Positions 50,855 through 59,150 of a stretch of DNA of 64,000 bases are shown here, piece by piece (position 1 is the first letter of the stretch; each line of letters opens with the position of its first letter). The notes beneath the pieces were generated by a model. It saw nothing but the letters and a program-made list of their open reading frames with translations. It ran no database searches and was not told where the DNA came from. A program made the translations under genes and the position numbers. Location of the stretch: positions 1 through 64,000 of the forward strand of contig NZ_OESS01000001.1 of assembly GCF_900240285.1 (NCBI RefSeq), written 5' to 3'. This DNA is from Halobacillus sp. Marseille-P3879. GTDB lineage: Bacteria > Bacillota > Bacilli > Bacillales > Halobacillaceae.

Positions 50855-51663
50855 CAACGTGGACAGAAATAGCATCGGCGCGAATTAGCTATTATTTTCC
50901 GGATTTCAGTTCCGCAAATTCGACAGGGCTGTCCCTCCCGGTTAAATACCCAGTGACGGTACTGCTCGCGTTCAGCCCCTTGTGCTTTTAAACGTTTCGC
51001 TAAGGCGAGATCATTGGTAATACCTCCATGCTCATAAGAGCGCCATATAAGCTCTATGCTCGCTTCGGCTGCTTTTGTTAGTTGGTTTTCCGTACAATCC
51101 ATCGGGCGTAAATGAGGATGAATCCCGGCAGCAAACAAAATTTCACTGCGCAAATAATTTCCGACGCCTGCGATAAACGTTTGATCAAGTAAAAGTGCAG
51201 ACCAGCGTCTCCGCCGGAACCGGTCGCTGTGGAAACGGCTGATAAGCTCAGCTGATTGAATGGGTTCATTTAATAAATCAGGCCCCGCCTTCATAATAAA
51301 AGGATGAACCGCTGCTTCTTCATGACGCATTACTTCAATATCGGAAGCACTGTAAAGTAAAGCTGATTTCTTCTCGTTATGCAGGGCTAAACGCAGCTGG
51401 CGGTTGGTCTTAGGATAATTATACGCGTTTCGCACATACCATTTTCCATACAGCTGGTTGTGGGAATAAATACTATATTGATTGGAGAAGCGAATCAGCA
51501 TTGCTTTTCCTTTTGTATCTACTTTTATCACCTCTTCTCCCTTAAGGAGATCTTCGTAATCTTTCAAAGATGGAAAAGCAAAATAAACATCAAGCACAGG
51601 CCGGCCTTTTAACGCTTTTTCCACTTGATCAGCAGCTTTTCTTATCTCAGGTCCTTCAGGCAT
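50836..51663 (-). CDS. nei: Endonuclease VIII/Fpg family DNA glycosylase
   Basis: The 275-residue base-excision enzyme starts MPEGPE, with Pro2 and Glu3 as the catalytic pair. It has the H2TH segment GVGNYLRSEILFAAG and a C-terminal zinc finger CRIC...CYFCPRCQ. The N-terminal and central sequences are closer to Nei (oxidised pyrimidines) than to MutM. It ends tail-to-tail with the phosphoesterase gene, overlapping by 19 bp. Confidence 0.88.
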   Translation of the reverse strand: MPEGPEIRKAADQVEKALKGRPVLDVYFAFPSLKDYEDLLKGEEVIKVDTKGKAMLIRFSNQYSIYSHNQLYGKWYVRNAYNYPKTNRQLRLALHNEKKSALLYSASDIEVMRHEEAAVHPFIMKAGPDLLNEPIQSAELISRFHSDRFRRRRWSALLLDQTFIAGVGNYLRSEILFAAGIHPHLRPMDCTENQLTKAAEASIELIWRSYEHGGITNDLALAKRLKAQGAEREQYRHWVFNREGQPCRICGTEIRKIIANSRRCYFCPRCQSKEE

Positions 51664-51769
51664 AATGATGAACTCCTTCGGTTAAATGTCTTTTTTATTT
51701 ACCCCAAAGCCAGACAGAAACATTCTAAAAAAATTAAATTACTTTGGAAGTGCTTCAAAGGCGAGACAT

Positions 51770-51812
51770 AAAAAATGCTTGCAGAGAAAAGTAATTTTTC
51801 CCTGCAAGCTGT
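51770..51812 (-). terminator. Terminator of the short-chain dehydrogenase gene
   Basis: GCTTGCAGGGAAAA pairs with TTTTCTCTGCAAGC around a short loop, followed on the minus strand by six Ts. Confidence 0.88.
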
Positions 51813-51832
51813 GAACTTTAAAGGTTTGAGCA

Positions 51833-52702
51833 TCAGCTTGTCATGATCATCCCGCCGTTTACGTGAATAAACTGACCCGTAATATAGGTGGAGTCATCTG
51901 AGGCAAGCAGTACATAGCTGCCTACGTGTTCCACAGGCTGACCCGGACGTCCCATTGGTGTGTTAGTACCAAATTCCTCAACTTTATCTTCTTCGAACGT
52001 AGAAGGAATCAGCGGTGTCCAAATCGGTCCGGGTGCCACACCGTTCACACGTATCCCCTTATCGACCAGCTGTTCAGCCATTGATCGGGTAAACGCCACA
52101 ACGGCGCCTTTTGTCGCGGTATAATCCACCAGCTGCGGATTCCCTTTATATGGGTTCACAGAAGCTGTGTTTATAATTGCGCTGCCTCTCTTTAAGTGAG
52201 GCAGGGCGGCTTTCGTTAAATGAAACATGGAATAGATATTTGTCTTAAACGTGCTTTCAAGCTGTTCTGTCGATATATTCATAATGTCTTCCGTAGGATG
52301 CTGTTCAGCGGCATTATTGACGAGAATATCGAGACCTCCTAGTTCATTAATGGTCTGTTCTACAGCATCGCGGCAGACAGATTCTTCCCCGACATCTCCA
52401 GGGATCAATACGGCACGTCTGCCTTCAGCCTCAACTTGTTCTTTTGTATATTGTGCATCTTCATGTTCATCAAGATAAGAAATAGCCACATCAGCGCCTT
52501 CTTTGGCATAGCCAATCGCCACTGAACGTCCGATTCCGCTGTCCCCGCCGGTAATAAGGGCGATCTTTCCTGTTAATTTGTTACCGCTTTGGTAATCTTC
52601 ATCAGCTTGTAAAGGGAGAGGCTCCATTTTATCTTCAAAGCCAGGCTGTCTTTCCTGCTCCTGCCCGGGTTGACCTTGTGTTTGTCGATTCATGCGATCC
52701 AT
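51833..52702 (-). CDS. SDR family oxidoreductase, general stress protein 39-like
   Basis: The 289-residue classical short-chain dehydrogenase has a polar 40-residue N-terminal extension, the cofactor motif TGGDSGIGRS (about 51-60), NNAAEQHP, the catalytic Tyr-x-x-x-Lys in YTATK, and VNGVAPGPIWTPL. The extension and overall sequence resemble B. subtilis YdaD (GSP39) and YhdF/YhxC. Substrate is unknown. AGGAGGAATC precedes the ATG. A weak sigma-B-like promoter lies upstream. Confidence 0.88.
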   Translation of the reverse strand: MDRMNRQTQGQPGQEQERQPGFEDKMEPLPLQADEDYQSGNKLTGKIALITGGDSGIGRSVAIGYAKEGADVAISYLDEHEDAQYTKEQVEAEGRRAVLIPGDVGEESVCRDAVEQTINELGGLDILVNNAAEQHPTEDIMNISTEQLESTFKTNIYSMFHLTKAALPHLKRGSAIINTASVNPYKGNPQLVDYTATKGAVVAFTRSMAEQLVDKGIRVNGVAPGPIWTPLIPSTFEEDKVEEFGTNTPMGRPGQPVEHVGSYVLLASDDSTYITGQFIHVNGGMIMTS

Positions 52703-52742
52703 TATAGATTCCTCCTTGATTCATTTAATGTTCTTTAGCCTT

Positions 52743-52768
52743 TATTCCACATGGCTGATTTTTCAAAC
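52743..52768 (-). promoter_or_regulatory. Weak sigma-B-like promoter of the SDR gene
   Basis: On the minus strand GTTTGA (52763-52768) and GGAATA (52743-52748) are spaced by 14 bp, resembling the sigma-B elements GTTTAA and GGGTAT. The matches are imperfect; support comes mainly from the stress-protein homology. Confidence 0.3.
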
Positions 52769-52943
52769 TAACGGGGCGAGATAACGAAGTGAAATTATTT
52801 TAAAATAAAATAATTTAGTAATGTTTGTAACATAACGCGGGAATCTTTTGAGACAGCGCTTATTTTAAGCAGGTCCCTTCAGAATCCACTTGTAATAATC
52901 CATGAATATTATGCCAACCCAAGCGGAAAGTCTCGAAGATAAG

Positions 52944-52969
52944 GTTTTTATTTTTTTACATTTGGGAAG
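52944..52969 (+). promoter_or_regulatory. Possible promoter of the gas-vesicle cluster (sigma-B-like)
   Basis: GTTTTT (52944-52949) and GGGAAG (52964-52969) are 14 bp apart, each matching 4 of 6 positions of the sigma-B consensus. No good sigma-A pair was found in the 300-bp gap before the first gvp gene. This is a weak candidate. Confidence 0.25.
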
Positions 52970-53012
52970 GTAATCTAGGAAGGTCAAATCACACATTTAA
53001 AGGATGGTGGAA

Positions 53013-53546
53013 TTGAGCCGGAATGGAAACGAGAACAACGAATCACAAGGCATGCTGAGTAAAGTTGAAGGGGGTGTGAAGAAGACAACAAGAGCAGTAA
53101 AAAATCAATGGCCCCGCGTTTCTAGAGTACTAAAGAAATCCGATGATCCAATTGAAGCCAAGGAATACGCCGAAGAAGAAGTAAAAGATGAAATGGGCGA
53201 TCAAGTACGCGAACAGTTTAAGAAGCAGCTGCAGTCGCAGGCCAGTGAATTAAGTGAAAATCTCCAGGAGAAGAAAGAAGAAAACGCTGATAAAGTTCAC
53301 AGCAAAGCGGAAGAAGCGAAAGAAAAGATGCAGGACAATCTATTAGAGCTGAAAAAAGGGTTGTCCTCGTTTAAAGAGTCGGGCGAACAGCTGCAGGAAA
53401 AGATTAATGACAATAAGAAAAATAATCGTTCTACGATTAAAGGTGCGAATGATTTAAAAGGCGCACACAATCTTAAAAGCTATGATCAAGTGAAAGGACC
53501 CCAGGATATTAAAGGGGTAGACCATATAAAAACATATTTTAATTAA
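53013..53546 (+). CDS. gvpQ: Gas vesicle protein GvpQ-like
   Basis: The 177-residue hydrophilic protein heads the gas-vesicle cluster, where B. megaterium has gvpP-gvpQ before gvpB. Its middle (about 45-135) is a Lys/Glu-rich coiled coil. The last 36 residues are six exact tandem hexads of the form (I/L/V)K(G/S/T)xxx: IKGAND, LKGAHN, LKSYDQ, VKGPQD, IKGVDH, IKTYFN. The TTG at 53013 fits AAAGGATGGTG better than the ATG at 53004, which has no spacing. The GvpQ name rests on position and general character. Confidence 0.65.
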   Translation: MSRNGNENNESQGMLSKVEGGVKKTTRAVKNQWPRVSRVLKKSDDPIEAKEYAEEEVKDEMGDQVREQFKKQLQSQASELSENLQEKKEENADKVHSKAEEAKEKMQDNLLELKKGLSSFKESGEQLQEKINDNKKNNRSTIKGANDLKGAHNLKSYDQVKGPQDIKGVDHIKTYFN

Positions 53547-53567
53547 TGGAAAGGAGCATCATTCACC

Positions 53568-53861
53568 ATGGCTATACAGAAATCAACAGATAGTTCCAGC
53601 TTAGCAGAAGTTATTGACCGTATTTTGGATAAAGGAATTGTTATTGATGCCTACGCAAGAATTTCGGTAGTAGGAATTGAACTGATTACAGTGGAGGCAA
53701 GGGTCGTAGTAGCAAGTGTCGATACGTGGCTCCGTTATGCAGAAGCTGTAGGATTATTGCGTGATGAAGTTGAAGAAGAGGGGCTTGGCGGCCGATTAGG
53801 CGACCAAAACTATTCTTCTTCTCAGTCCCAGGATAATGAACGCGCGCAATTTAACATTTAA
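53568..53861 (+). CDS. gvpB: Gas vesicle major structural protein GvpA/GvpB
   Basis: GvpA-type proteins form the ribs of the gas-vesicle shell. The 97-residue protein keeps the family core [19 protein letters not shown] and [22 protein letters not shown]-type segments and is close to B. megaterium GvpB, but has a slightly longer polar tail. Helix-strand-strand-helix order is as expected. AAAGGAGCATCATTCACC precedes the ATG. It is the only full major-subunit gene here; gvpS and gvpJ are divergent paralogues. Confidence 0.97.
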   Translation: MAIQKSTDSSSLAEVIDRILDKGIVIDAYARISVVGIELITVEARVVVASVDTWLRYAEAVGLLRDEVEEEGLGGRLGDQNYSSSQSQDNERAQFNI

Positions 53862-53863
53862 AA

Positions 53864-53906
53864 GGGATAAAGGGCTAGAGTTCCTCTAGTCCTTATCGTT
53901 TTATTG
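53864..53906 (+). terminator. Attenuator after gvpB
   Basis: GATAAGGACTAGAG-type arms (GATAAAGGGCTAGA with TCTAGTCCTTATC) form a hairpin, followed by GTTTTATT. Located between the structural gene and the assembly genes, it would let gvpB be expressed more than the rest. Confidence 0.7.
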
Positions 53907-53926
53907 GAAGGTGAGGTTTTGAATCT

Positions 53927-54190
53927 ATGAAGATTATGGATAATGTAACCCAGTTTTTCAGGGAGAATGTGGCCCCTCCTCATAAAATTATTTCAGTAAA
54001 GAAATTAGAGGAAGAAGAAGGCTGGAGAGTTCTCGTAGAAGTGATTGAAGAAAAAGAATATATGCGCAAGTACGCACACGACGAGATGGTTGGACTCTAT
54101 GAAGTGATTGTTGATGCGGATAAAGAAGTGTCGGAATTCTCGAGATTGAGCCTTCGGTTCCGCAGTGATTTAGAGGAACAGCCTCAATAG
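53927..54190 (+). CDS. gvpR: Gas vesicle protein GvpR (GvpO family)
   Basis: The 87-residue protein matches the GvpO family in HKIISVKKLEEEEGWRVLVEVIEEKEY and MVGLYEVIVDADKEV. In B. megaterium the corresponding gene between gvpB and gvpN is gvpR. GvpO is essential for vesicle formation in haloarchaea; its biochemical role is not settled. GGAAGGTGAGG lies upstream. Confidence 0.88.
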   Translation: MKIMDNVTQFFRENVAPPHKIISVKKLEEEEGWRVLVEVIEEKEYMRKYAHDEMVGLYEVIVDADKEVSEFSRLSLRFRSDLEEQPQ

Positions 54191-54208
54191 AGGAGAGGAG
54201 GGCAGAGG

Positions 54209-55120
54209 ATGACGAGCCTTAAGGACATCAAACCACGAGCCTCTTCAGGAGAGGATGTATACAACGAGCCCTATTTTAAAAGCCTGATCAAGCGGTCATT
54301 CCGTTATTTATCTGCAGGCTATCCCGTCCATTTCACCGGACCGTCGGGCATAGGGAAAACAACGTTAGCGCTTCACATCGCCAAGCAGCGTCGTCGCCCC
54401 GTACTGCTGATCAATGGCAATAAGGATCTCACCAACGAAGATCTAATTGGAGCTTATACCGGATACCGAAGAAAAAAACTAAACGACAATTTCGTGCGCT
54501 CCGTTCATAAAATTGAGGAAAATGTATCTGAAGAATGGGTGAATGGACGCCTCTATGAAGCTGTGAAAGAAGGATACACGGTTGTCTATGATGAGTTTAC
54601 CCGCTCACAGCCGGACACGAATAATCTGTTTTTGTCGATTTTAGAGGAAGGGATTCTTCCGTTATACGGAACAAAAAGAACAGAATCCTATATCGAAGTC
54701 CACCCTGACTTTTCGGTGATTTTCACGAGTAATCCTGTCGAATATGCTGGAGTGTATCAATCCCAGGATGCGCTGTTAGACCGGATGGTTACTCTTTCGC
54801 TTGAGACGATGGATGAGCAGGCAGAAACGGCAGTTGTCGTAAACAAGACATCAATAAGCGAACAGAAAGCTGAAAAAATTGTGGCCTTCGTCAACCGGGT
54901 TAGAGACCTGTGTGAGGAAGAGGACAAGGCCTTTAGTTTAAGTCTGCGGGCTTCAATCATGATTGCGCAGATCGTTAAGCGATACGACGTGAAGGTAGAT
55001 GGGGATAATGAAGAATTCAAAGATATTTGCTTAGATATTACGCATTTCCCGCTGCAAGCGTGCGGGTACGACAGCGAAGAAGTCCGTGAACGGATTCTTG
55101 AGGAATGCAGCAAGATTTAA
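54209..55120 (+). CDS. gvpN: Gas vesicle AAA+ ATPase GvpN
   Basis: GvpN is a MoxR-type AAA+ ATPase needed for full-size vesicles. The 303-residue protein has Walker A GPSGIGKTT (44-52), Walker B VVYDEFTRS, sensor I IFTSNPVEYAG and an arginine finger region near LLDRMV. GAGAGGAGGGCAGAGG precedes the ATG. It follows gvpR by 18 bp. Confidence 0.96.
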   Translation: MTSLKDIKPRASSGEDVYNEPYFKSLIKRSFRYLSAGYPVHFTGPSGIGKTTLALHIAKQRRRPVLLINGNKDLTNEDLIGAYTGYRRKKLNDNFVRSVHKIEENVSEEWVNGRLYEAVKEGYTVVYDEFTRSQPDTNNLFLSILEEGILPLYGTKRTESYIEVHPDFSVIFTSNPVEYAGVYQSQDALLDRMVTLSLETMDEQAETAVVVNKTSISEQKAEKIVAFVNRVRDLCEEEDKAFSLSLRASIMIAQIVKRYDVKVDGDNEEFKDICLDITHFPLQACGYDSEEVRERILEECSKI

Positions 55121-55133
55121 GGGGGAAGCAACA

Positions 55134-55898
55134 ATGGAACAAGAATCAGGTATTTATATATTCTGTGGAATTCAGACCGATGAGGAAAAAACGTTCGATT
55201 CGATTGAGTTTGAAGGTGACACGAGAGAAGTCTTTACCATTCATTATAAAGATGCAGCAATGGTTGCAGCCGAAGTCCCGATGAAGATTTATCATCCCAA
55301 TAAGGAAAATTTAATGCTTCACCAACAGGTCATTTCTACAGTGATGGAAACGGAAGACACGGTGGTGCCGATCAGCTTTGGTAACGTTTTTCATTCCAAG
55401 GAAGACATTCAAGTACTGATCGAAAATTTATACCCACAGTTAAGCAAACTGTTTCCTGAAATTAAGAACAAAATTGAAGTCGGCCTTAAAGTCGTCGGAA
55501 AGAAAGATTGGCTGGAAAACCAGATTTCTAAGGATTCAAAAGTGATGAATCAAAAACAGCAGGTGGCTGGCAAGTCGAAAGACGCAGCCTATTTCGACCG
55601 CATGGAACTTGGGGAAATGGCACAGCGTTTTTTCAAGTCATTGCAGAAAGAAATCGAAGAAGACATTCATGAGCCTTTAGTAAAATTGGCTTCTTCAGCC
55701 AAGTCTAATGATCCGATAGGAGAGAAAATGCTGCTGAACGGCTCCTATTTAATCGACCGCAGTAAGGAAGAACAGTTTGATCAGAAAGTAAATGAACTTC
55801 ACGACAAATGGGAAGATAAAGTTGAATTCAAATATACAGGTCCATGGCCGGCGTATAACTTTATCAACATTAAACTGAAAGTGGAGGAAACGACATGA
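55134..55898 (+). CDS. gvpF: Gas vesicle protein GvpF (GvpF/GvpL family)
   Basis: The 254-residue protein opens with the GvpF/L ferredoxin-like fold (GIYIFCGIQTDEE) and ends with the family motif TGPWPAYNFINI. GvpF binds GvpA and is an accessory or minor shell protein. The ATG at 55134 has AAGGGGGAAGC upstream; earlier in-frame codons overlap gvpN. Its last four bases overlap gvpG. Confidence 0.95.
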   Translation: MEQESGIYIFCGIQTDEEKTFDSIEFEGDTREVFTIHYKDAAMVAAEVPMKIYHPNKENLMLHQQVISTVMETEDTVVPISFGNVFHSKEDIQVLIENLYPQLSKLFPEIKNKIEVGLKVVGKKDWLENQISKDSKVMNQKQQVAGKSKDAAYFDRMELGEMAQRFFKSLQKEIEEDIHEPLVKLASSAKSNDPIGEKMLLNGSYLIDRSKEEQFDQKVNELHDKWEDKVEFKYTGPWPAYNFINIKLKVEETT

Positions 55899-56149
55899 TT
55901 CATAAATTATTCACTTCCCCGATAGATCTGTTGATTAAGGTCGGTGAGCATGTCAAAGAAGAAGTGGATAAGGAATACTACGATTTAGAGCATATCCAGC
56001 AGAAGTTGATTCATCTGCAGATGATGTACGAGCTTGAGGAAGTTTCAGAAGAAGTATACAAAGAGCAGGAAGAAGAGCTGCTTCAGCGTTATGAAACAGC
56101 CAAGAGATTAGAAATGGAACAGTGGGAGAACTTGACGAAACGTAAATGA
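55895..56149 (+). CDS. gvpG: Gas vesicle protein GvpG
   Basis: The 84-residue, Lys/Glu-rich, helical protein begins MIHKLFTSPIDLLIKVGEHVKEEVDKE, typical of GvpG. It is expected to be a coiled-coil assembly factor that acts with GvpF and GvpL. It overlaps gvpF by four bases (ATGA), so translation is coupled. Confidence 0.93.
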   Translation: MIHKLFTSPIDLLIKVGEHVKEEVDKEYYDLEHIQQKLIHLQMMYELEEVSEEVYKEQEEELLQRYETAKRLEMEQWENLTKRK

Positions 56150-56173
56150 ATTCAGGCAGGGGAGAAGGTAACG

Positions 56174-56983
56174 ATGAGTCTATACGTTTATTTATACGGC
56201 ATGATTCCTGCACCGGGGAATGGAAATCATCCTATTTCATCCTTAAAAGGAATCGACAATGAGCATGAGATTCAAATAAAAAATTATGAGGGCATTTCTG
56301 CAGTTTTTTGTCACGTCGACGAATCGGAATACGGAGAAAAAGTCCTGCAGGAAAAAACAAATGACATGGAATGGGTGCAGGAGAAAGCTTTTCATCACCA
56401 TGAAATTTTAATGAAAATCAGAGAAAACGCGACATTAATTCCAATGAAATTCTGTACCATCTATCAATCTGAAAAGAATTTAGAGGACATGGTGAATCAA
56501 CACCATGATCAAATGAAAGCTCTTATTGACCAGCTCGAAGGCAAGGAAGAATGGAACTTGAAAGTATATTGTGACCGGGAGCAATTGACACAATCTGTAG
56601 CCGATCACAATTTAAATATAAAGGAAAAGAAAGATGAAATTGCCCAGATGTCTAAAGGAAGGCAGTATTTAGAATCCAGGAAGCTGGATCAATACGTGCA
56701 GCAGGAAGCAGACAAGGAGCAGGAAGCGTTCGGCTCTGCCCTTCATGACCAATTAATAAAATATAGTGTAGAAGATACGGTGAAGAAGAACTGGAACCGT
56801 GATGTCACCGGGAAGGACGAAGAAATGTGCTGGAACAGCGCTTACCTCGTTCCGCTTGAGCAAGTAGAAAACTTTTTAGAAATCATTACGAACGAAAATG
56901 AAAAGCATAAGGATTCAGGCTGGATTCTGGAAGCTACCGGCCCTTGGCCGCCGTACCATTTTGCCAAATTAAATGAGAAGTGA
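56174..56983 (+). CDS. gvpL: Gas vesicle protein GvpL (GvpF/GvpL family)
   Basis: The 269-residue protein starts with the ferredoxin-like strand YVYLYGMIPAPG and ends TGPWPPYHFAKL, the same motif as in GvpF. GvpL interacts with most other accessory Gvps in haloarchaea and probably nucleates assembly. GGGGAGAAGG lies upstream of the ATG. It is a paralogue of the upstream gvpF gene, separated by gvpG as in B. megaterium. Confidence 0.95.
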   Translation: MSLYVYLYGMIPAPGNGNHPISSLKGIDNEHEIQIKNYEGISAVFCHVDESEYGEKVLQEKTNDMEWVQEKAFHHHEILMKIRENATLIPMKFCTIYQSEKNLEDMVNQHHDQMKALIDQLEGKEEWNLKVYCDREQLTQSVADHNLNIKEKKDEIAQMSKGRQYLESRKLDQYVQQEADKEQEAFGSALHDQLIKYSVEDTVKKNWNRDVTGKDEEMCWNSAYLVPLEQVENFLEIITNENEKHKDSGWILEATGPWPPYHFAKLNEK

Positions 56984-56995
56984 GGTGGCAAGCAG

Positions 56996-57256
56996 GTGAC
57001 ACATCGAGAAGCCTATGAAAATAAGGAAGTAGGATTAATTGATATTTTAGATACGGTTTTAGATAAAGGGGTTGCTATCAAAGGAGACATCATTATTTCC
57101 ATTGCAGGCATTGATTTGGTCTACCTTGATCTACGTGTGCTCATCTCTGCTGTTGAAACCCTCGTTCAATCGAATATGGATGCGGCTGAATCGTTATCAT
57201 CTGAACAATTTGACCAGGAAAAGGAGGAGTTAACGAATGCCACAGAGCGATCTTAA
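56996..57256 (+). CDS. gvpS: Gas vesicle protein GvpS (GvpA paralogue)
   Basis: The 86-residue protein contains the GvpA core (GLIDILDTVLDKGVAIKGD and ISIAGIDLVYLDLRVLISAVETL) with a divergent tail. GvpS is one of the minor GvpA-like proteins of the B. megaterium cluster. The start is GTG after GAGGTGGC. Its 3' end overlaps gvpK by 20 bp. Confidence 0.92.
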   Translation: MTHREAYENKEVGLIDILDTVLDKGVAIKGDIIISIAGIDLVYLDLRVLISAVETLVQSNMDAAESLSSEQFDQEKEELTNATERS

Positions 57257-57536
57257 GCACCAGCCGCCGCAAAGCGGGAGGATTAATTTAGATCCTGAAG
57301 GTGCGGAGCAGGGACTGGCCCAGCTGGTATTAACGGTCATTGAACTCCTGAGACAACTCGTGGAACGACATGCGATCCGCAGAGTAGACGGAGGAACATT
57401 GACAGAAGAAGAAATCGAGAACTTAGGGGTTGCTCTTATGAACCTTGAAGTAAAAATGGATGAACTAAAAGAAATATTTGATTTAGACGACGAAGATTTA
57501 AACATCGATCTCGGACCACTTGGAAACCTATTATGA
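57237..57536 (+). CDS. gvpK: Gas vesicle protein GvpK
   Basis: The 99-residue protein has the GvpK pattern RINLDPEGAEQGLAQLVLTVIELLRQLVERHAIRR followed by LTEEEIENLG and an acidic end. GvpK is a conserved accessory protein of shell growth. AAGGAGGAGTTAACG lies within the end of gvpS; the overlap of 20 bp points to coupled translation. Confidence 0.95.
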   Translation: MPQSDLKHQPPQSGRINLDPEGAEQGLAQLVLTVIELLRQLVERHAIRRVDGGTLTEEEIENLGVALMNLEVKMDELKEIFDLDDEDLNIDLGPLGNLL

Positions 57537-57555
57537 GGAAGGAGAATGACGAACG

Positions 57556-57873
57556 ATGAGTATTGAACATCCTACACAGTCCAGCAGTATTGTAGACGTA
57601 CTGGAGACTGTCCTCGATAAAGGTGTAGTTATTGCCGGGGATATTCGAGTCGGCTTAGCAGACGTAGAGCTGTTAACCATTAAGATCAGGTTAATCGTTG
57701 CTTCTGTAGATAAAGCGAAGGAAATTGGAATGGACTGGTGGGAAACAGATCCTTACCTGAATTCCAAAGCAGCTGAACAAAACACGAAGCAGCTGGAGGA
57801 AGAAAACAAAGAATTGCAGAAACGAATTGAACAGCTTGAGAAAAATGCTGGTCAATCTAATCGTTTTGTATAA
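57556..57873 (+). CDS. gvpJ: Gas vesicle protein GvpJ (GvpA paralogue)
   Basis: The 105-residue protein has the GvpA-like core (IVDVLETVLDKGVVIAGDIRVGLADVELLTIKIRLIVASVDKA) and a C-terminal coiled-coil tail (KQLEEENKELQKRIEQLEK). GvpJ-type proteins are minor shell proteins thought to start or close the cone caps. GGAAGGAGAATGACGAACG precedes the ATG. Confidence 0.93.
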   Translation: MSIEHPTQSSSIVDVLETVLDKGVVIAGDIRVGLADVELLTIKIRLIVASVDKAKEIGMDWWETDPYLNSKAAEQNTKQLEEENKELQKRIEQLEKNAGQSNRFV

Positions 57874-57897
57874 AAAAGATAAGAGGAGTGGATCAAA

Positions 57898-58635
57898 ATG
57901 GGAGATAAGAACAACGAAACTTTTACGAGAGCAGTGATTGGCGGATTATTAGGAACGGCTGCCGGGCTGATTATGCGTCCCCGTAAGAAGAACCAGTCAG
58001 AACCGGAAGAGAGTAATGAGGAAAAAGAAGGACTAAAAGAAAAAGGAAAGCAGGCTGGCAGTAAAGTAAGCAGTGGAGTTAAGAAAGCAACAGATGCAAC
58101 GAAAGAAAAAGCAGAACGTACAAAAGAAAAAACAAAAGAAACTACAGCTAAAACAAAGGAAAAAACGAAAAATGCTGCTGGTAAGCTGAAGAGATCAGAC
58201 GATCAGAAAGAAGATCATCAGGAAGAAGACCAGCAGGAAGAACAATCAAATGCAGAAGCATCTGCAAATCAAGAGGCGGCGGCTACGACAGAAGCACCTG
58301 CCAGAGAAGAAAAACAAGATACCGAAGAAGAAGAGAACAAAGGTAAGGAACAGCAGCAGGAAGAAACCAAGACATCTTCGGAAGAGGAATCCGAAAAAGA
58401 AGAGAAAGAGGAAGATCAAAATCAACTGCAGGAAGAAGAACAGACCGAAGATAAAAAGAAACCAGTGAAAAAGTCAGCTTCTAAACCTGCAAAAAACACT
58501 TCAAAGTCTGCGGCTAAGCAGCCTAAGAAAAAGGATGAAAATTCCGAAAGCAAGACAAATGAATCATCCAGTAAATCTTCTGGTAAAGCAAAGACCACAG
58601 TAGCGAAAAATGACGACACGACTCAAGGCAAATAA
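57898..58635 (+). CDS. gvpT: Gas vesicle protein GvpT (YtxH-like N-terminus, low-complexity)
   Basis: The 245-residue protein starts with a short glycine-rich hydrophobic segment (AVIGGLLGTAAGLIM, about 11-25) like YtxH proteins. The rest is Lys/Glu/Gln/Thr/Ser-rich low-complexity sequence with alternating basic and acidic blocks. It lies where B. megaterium has gvpT. Low complexity makes homology outside the first 30 residues hard to judge. AAGAGGAGTGG precedes the ATG. Confidence 0.8.
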   Translation: MGDKNNETFTRAVIGGLLGTAAGLIMRPRKKNQSEPEESNEEKEGLKEKGKQAGSKVSSGVKKATDATKEKAERTKEKTKETTAKTKEKTKNAAGKLKRSDDQKEDHQEEDQQEEQSNAEASANQEAAATTEAPAREEKQDTEEEENKGKEQQQEETKTSSEEESEKEEKEEDQNQLQEEEQTEDKKKPVKKSASKPAKNTSKSAAKQPKKKDENSESKTNESSSKSSGKAKTTVAKNDDTTQGK

Positions 58636-58649
58636 GAGGAGGAAGCAGA

Positions 58650-59018
58650 ATGGATGATATACTCGTAACATTCGTAAAAGCAGCGAACAATTATGATTTT
58701 TCCTTAGATATCACATTAAACATTAAAGGAGCTCTCGTCACGGGGACAACGATATCCGCTCAAGAATATTTAGAAGGGATTTCCCATATCTTTGAAGAAG
58801 GGAATGACGTTTCACAGGCCATCAGCGAGAAGCTTGCTGAAGCCAGCGATTCCGCGAAGGAAGAGTCAAATGGAGATATCTCCTACATTCATTTAAAAAA
58901 TGCTCAGGTGTATAATGGAGACGCGGACCCTACGCCCTCCGATGGAGAATTCCAGTGGCGGGGGAAAATTGAAGAGGTGGATGGTTTTTTCTTGGGAAGA
59001 ATTTCAGCTGAAGAATAA
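58650..59018 (+). CDS. gvpU: Gas vesicle protein GvpU
   Basis: The 122-residue protein starts MDDILVTFVKAANNYDFSLDITLNIKGALVTGT, consistent with GvpU of B. megaterium, which closes that cluster and affects vesicle clustering. It is soluble, with a beta-rich start and a helical middle. AAGAGGAGGAAGC precedes the ATG. A terminator follows, marking the end of the gvp operon. Confidence 0.9.
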   Translation: MDDILVTFVKAANNYDFSLDITLNIKGALVTGTTISAQEYLEGISHIFEEGNDVSQAISEKLAEASDSAKEESNGDISYIHLKNAQVYNGDADPTPSDGEFQWRGKIEEVDGFFLGRISAEE

Positions 59019-59022
59019 AATG

Positions 59023-59056
59023 GGGAAGCGGATCGGTCCCGCTTCTCTTTTTTTTG
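59023..59056 (+). terminator. Terminator of the gas-vesicle operon
   Basis: GAAGCGG pairs with CCGCTTC around a 7-nt loop and is followed by about nine Ts. Confidence 0.9.
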
Positions 59057-59150
59057 GCGGCAAAGAGTGGTAATTTAATAGATAAGAGATAGGTGAGTAT
59101 GAAAAGACGTGTGGGTTCCTACGGTAACCAGGGAGGAAGGAGGAATCGGG

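Noticed and set aside
59109-59150. Extended start of the DMT transporter at 59109
   Set aside because: The ATG lacks a ribosome-binding site, while AAGGAGGAATCGGG precedes the ATG at 59151.
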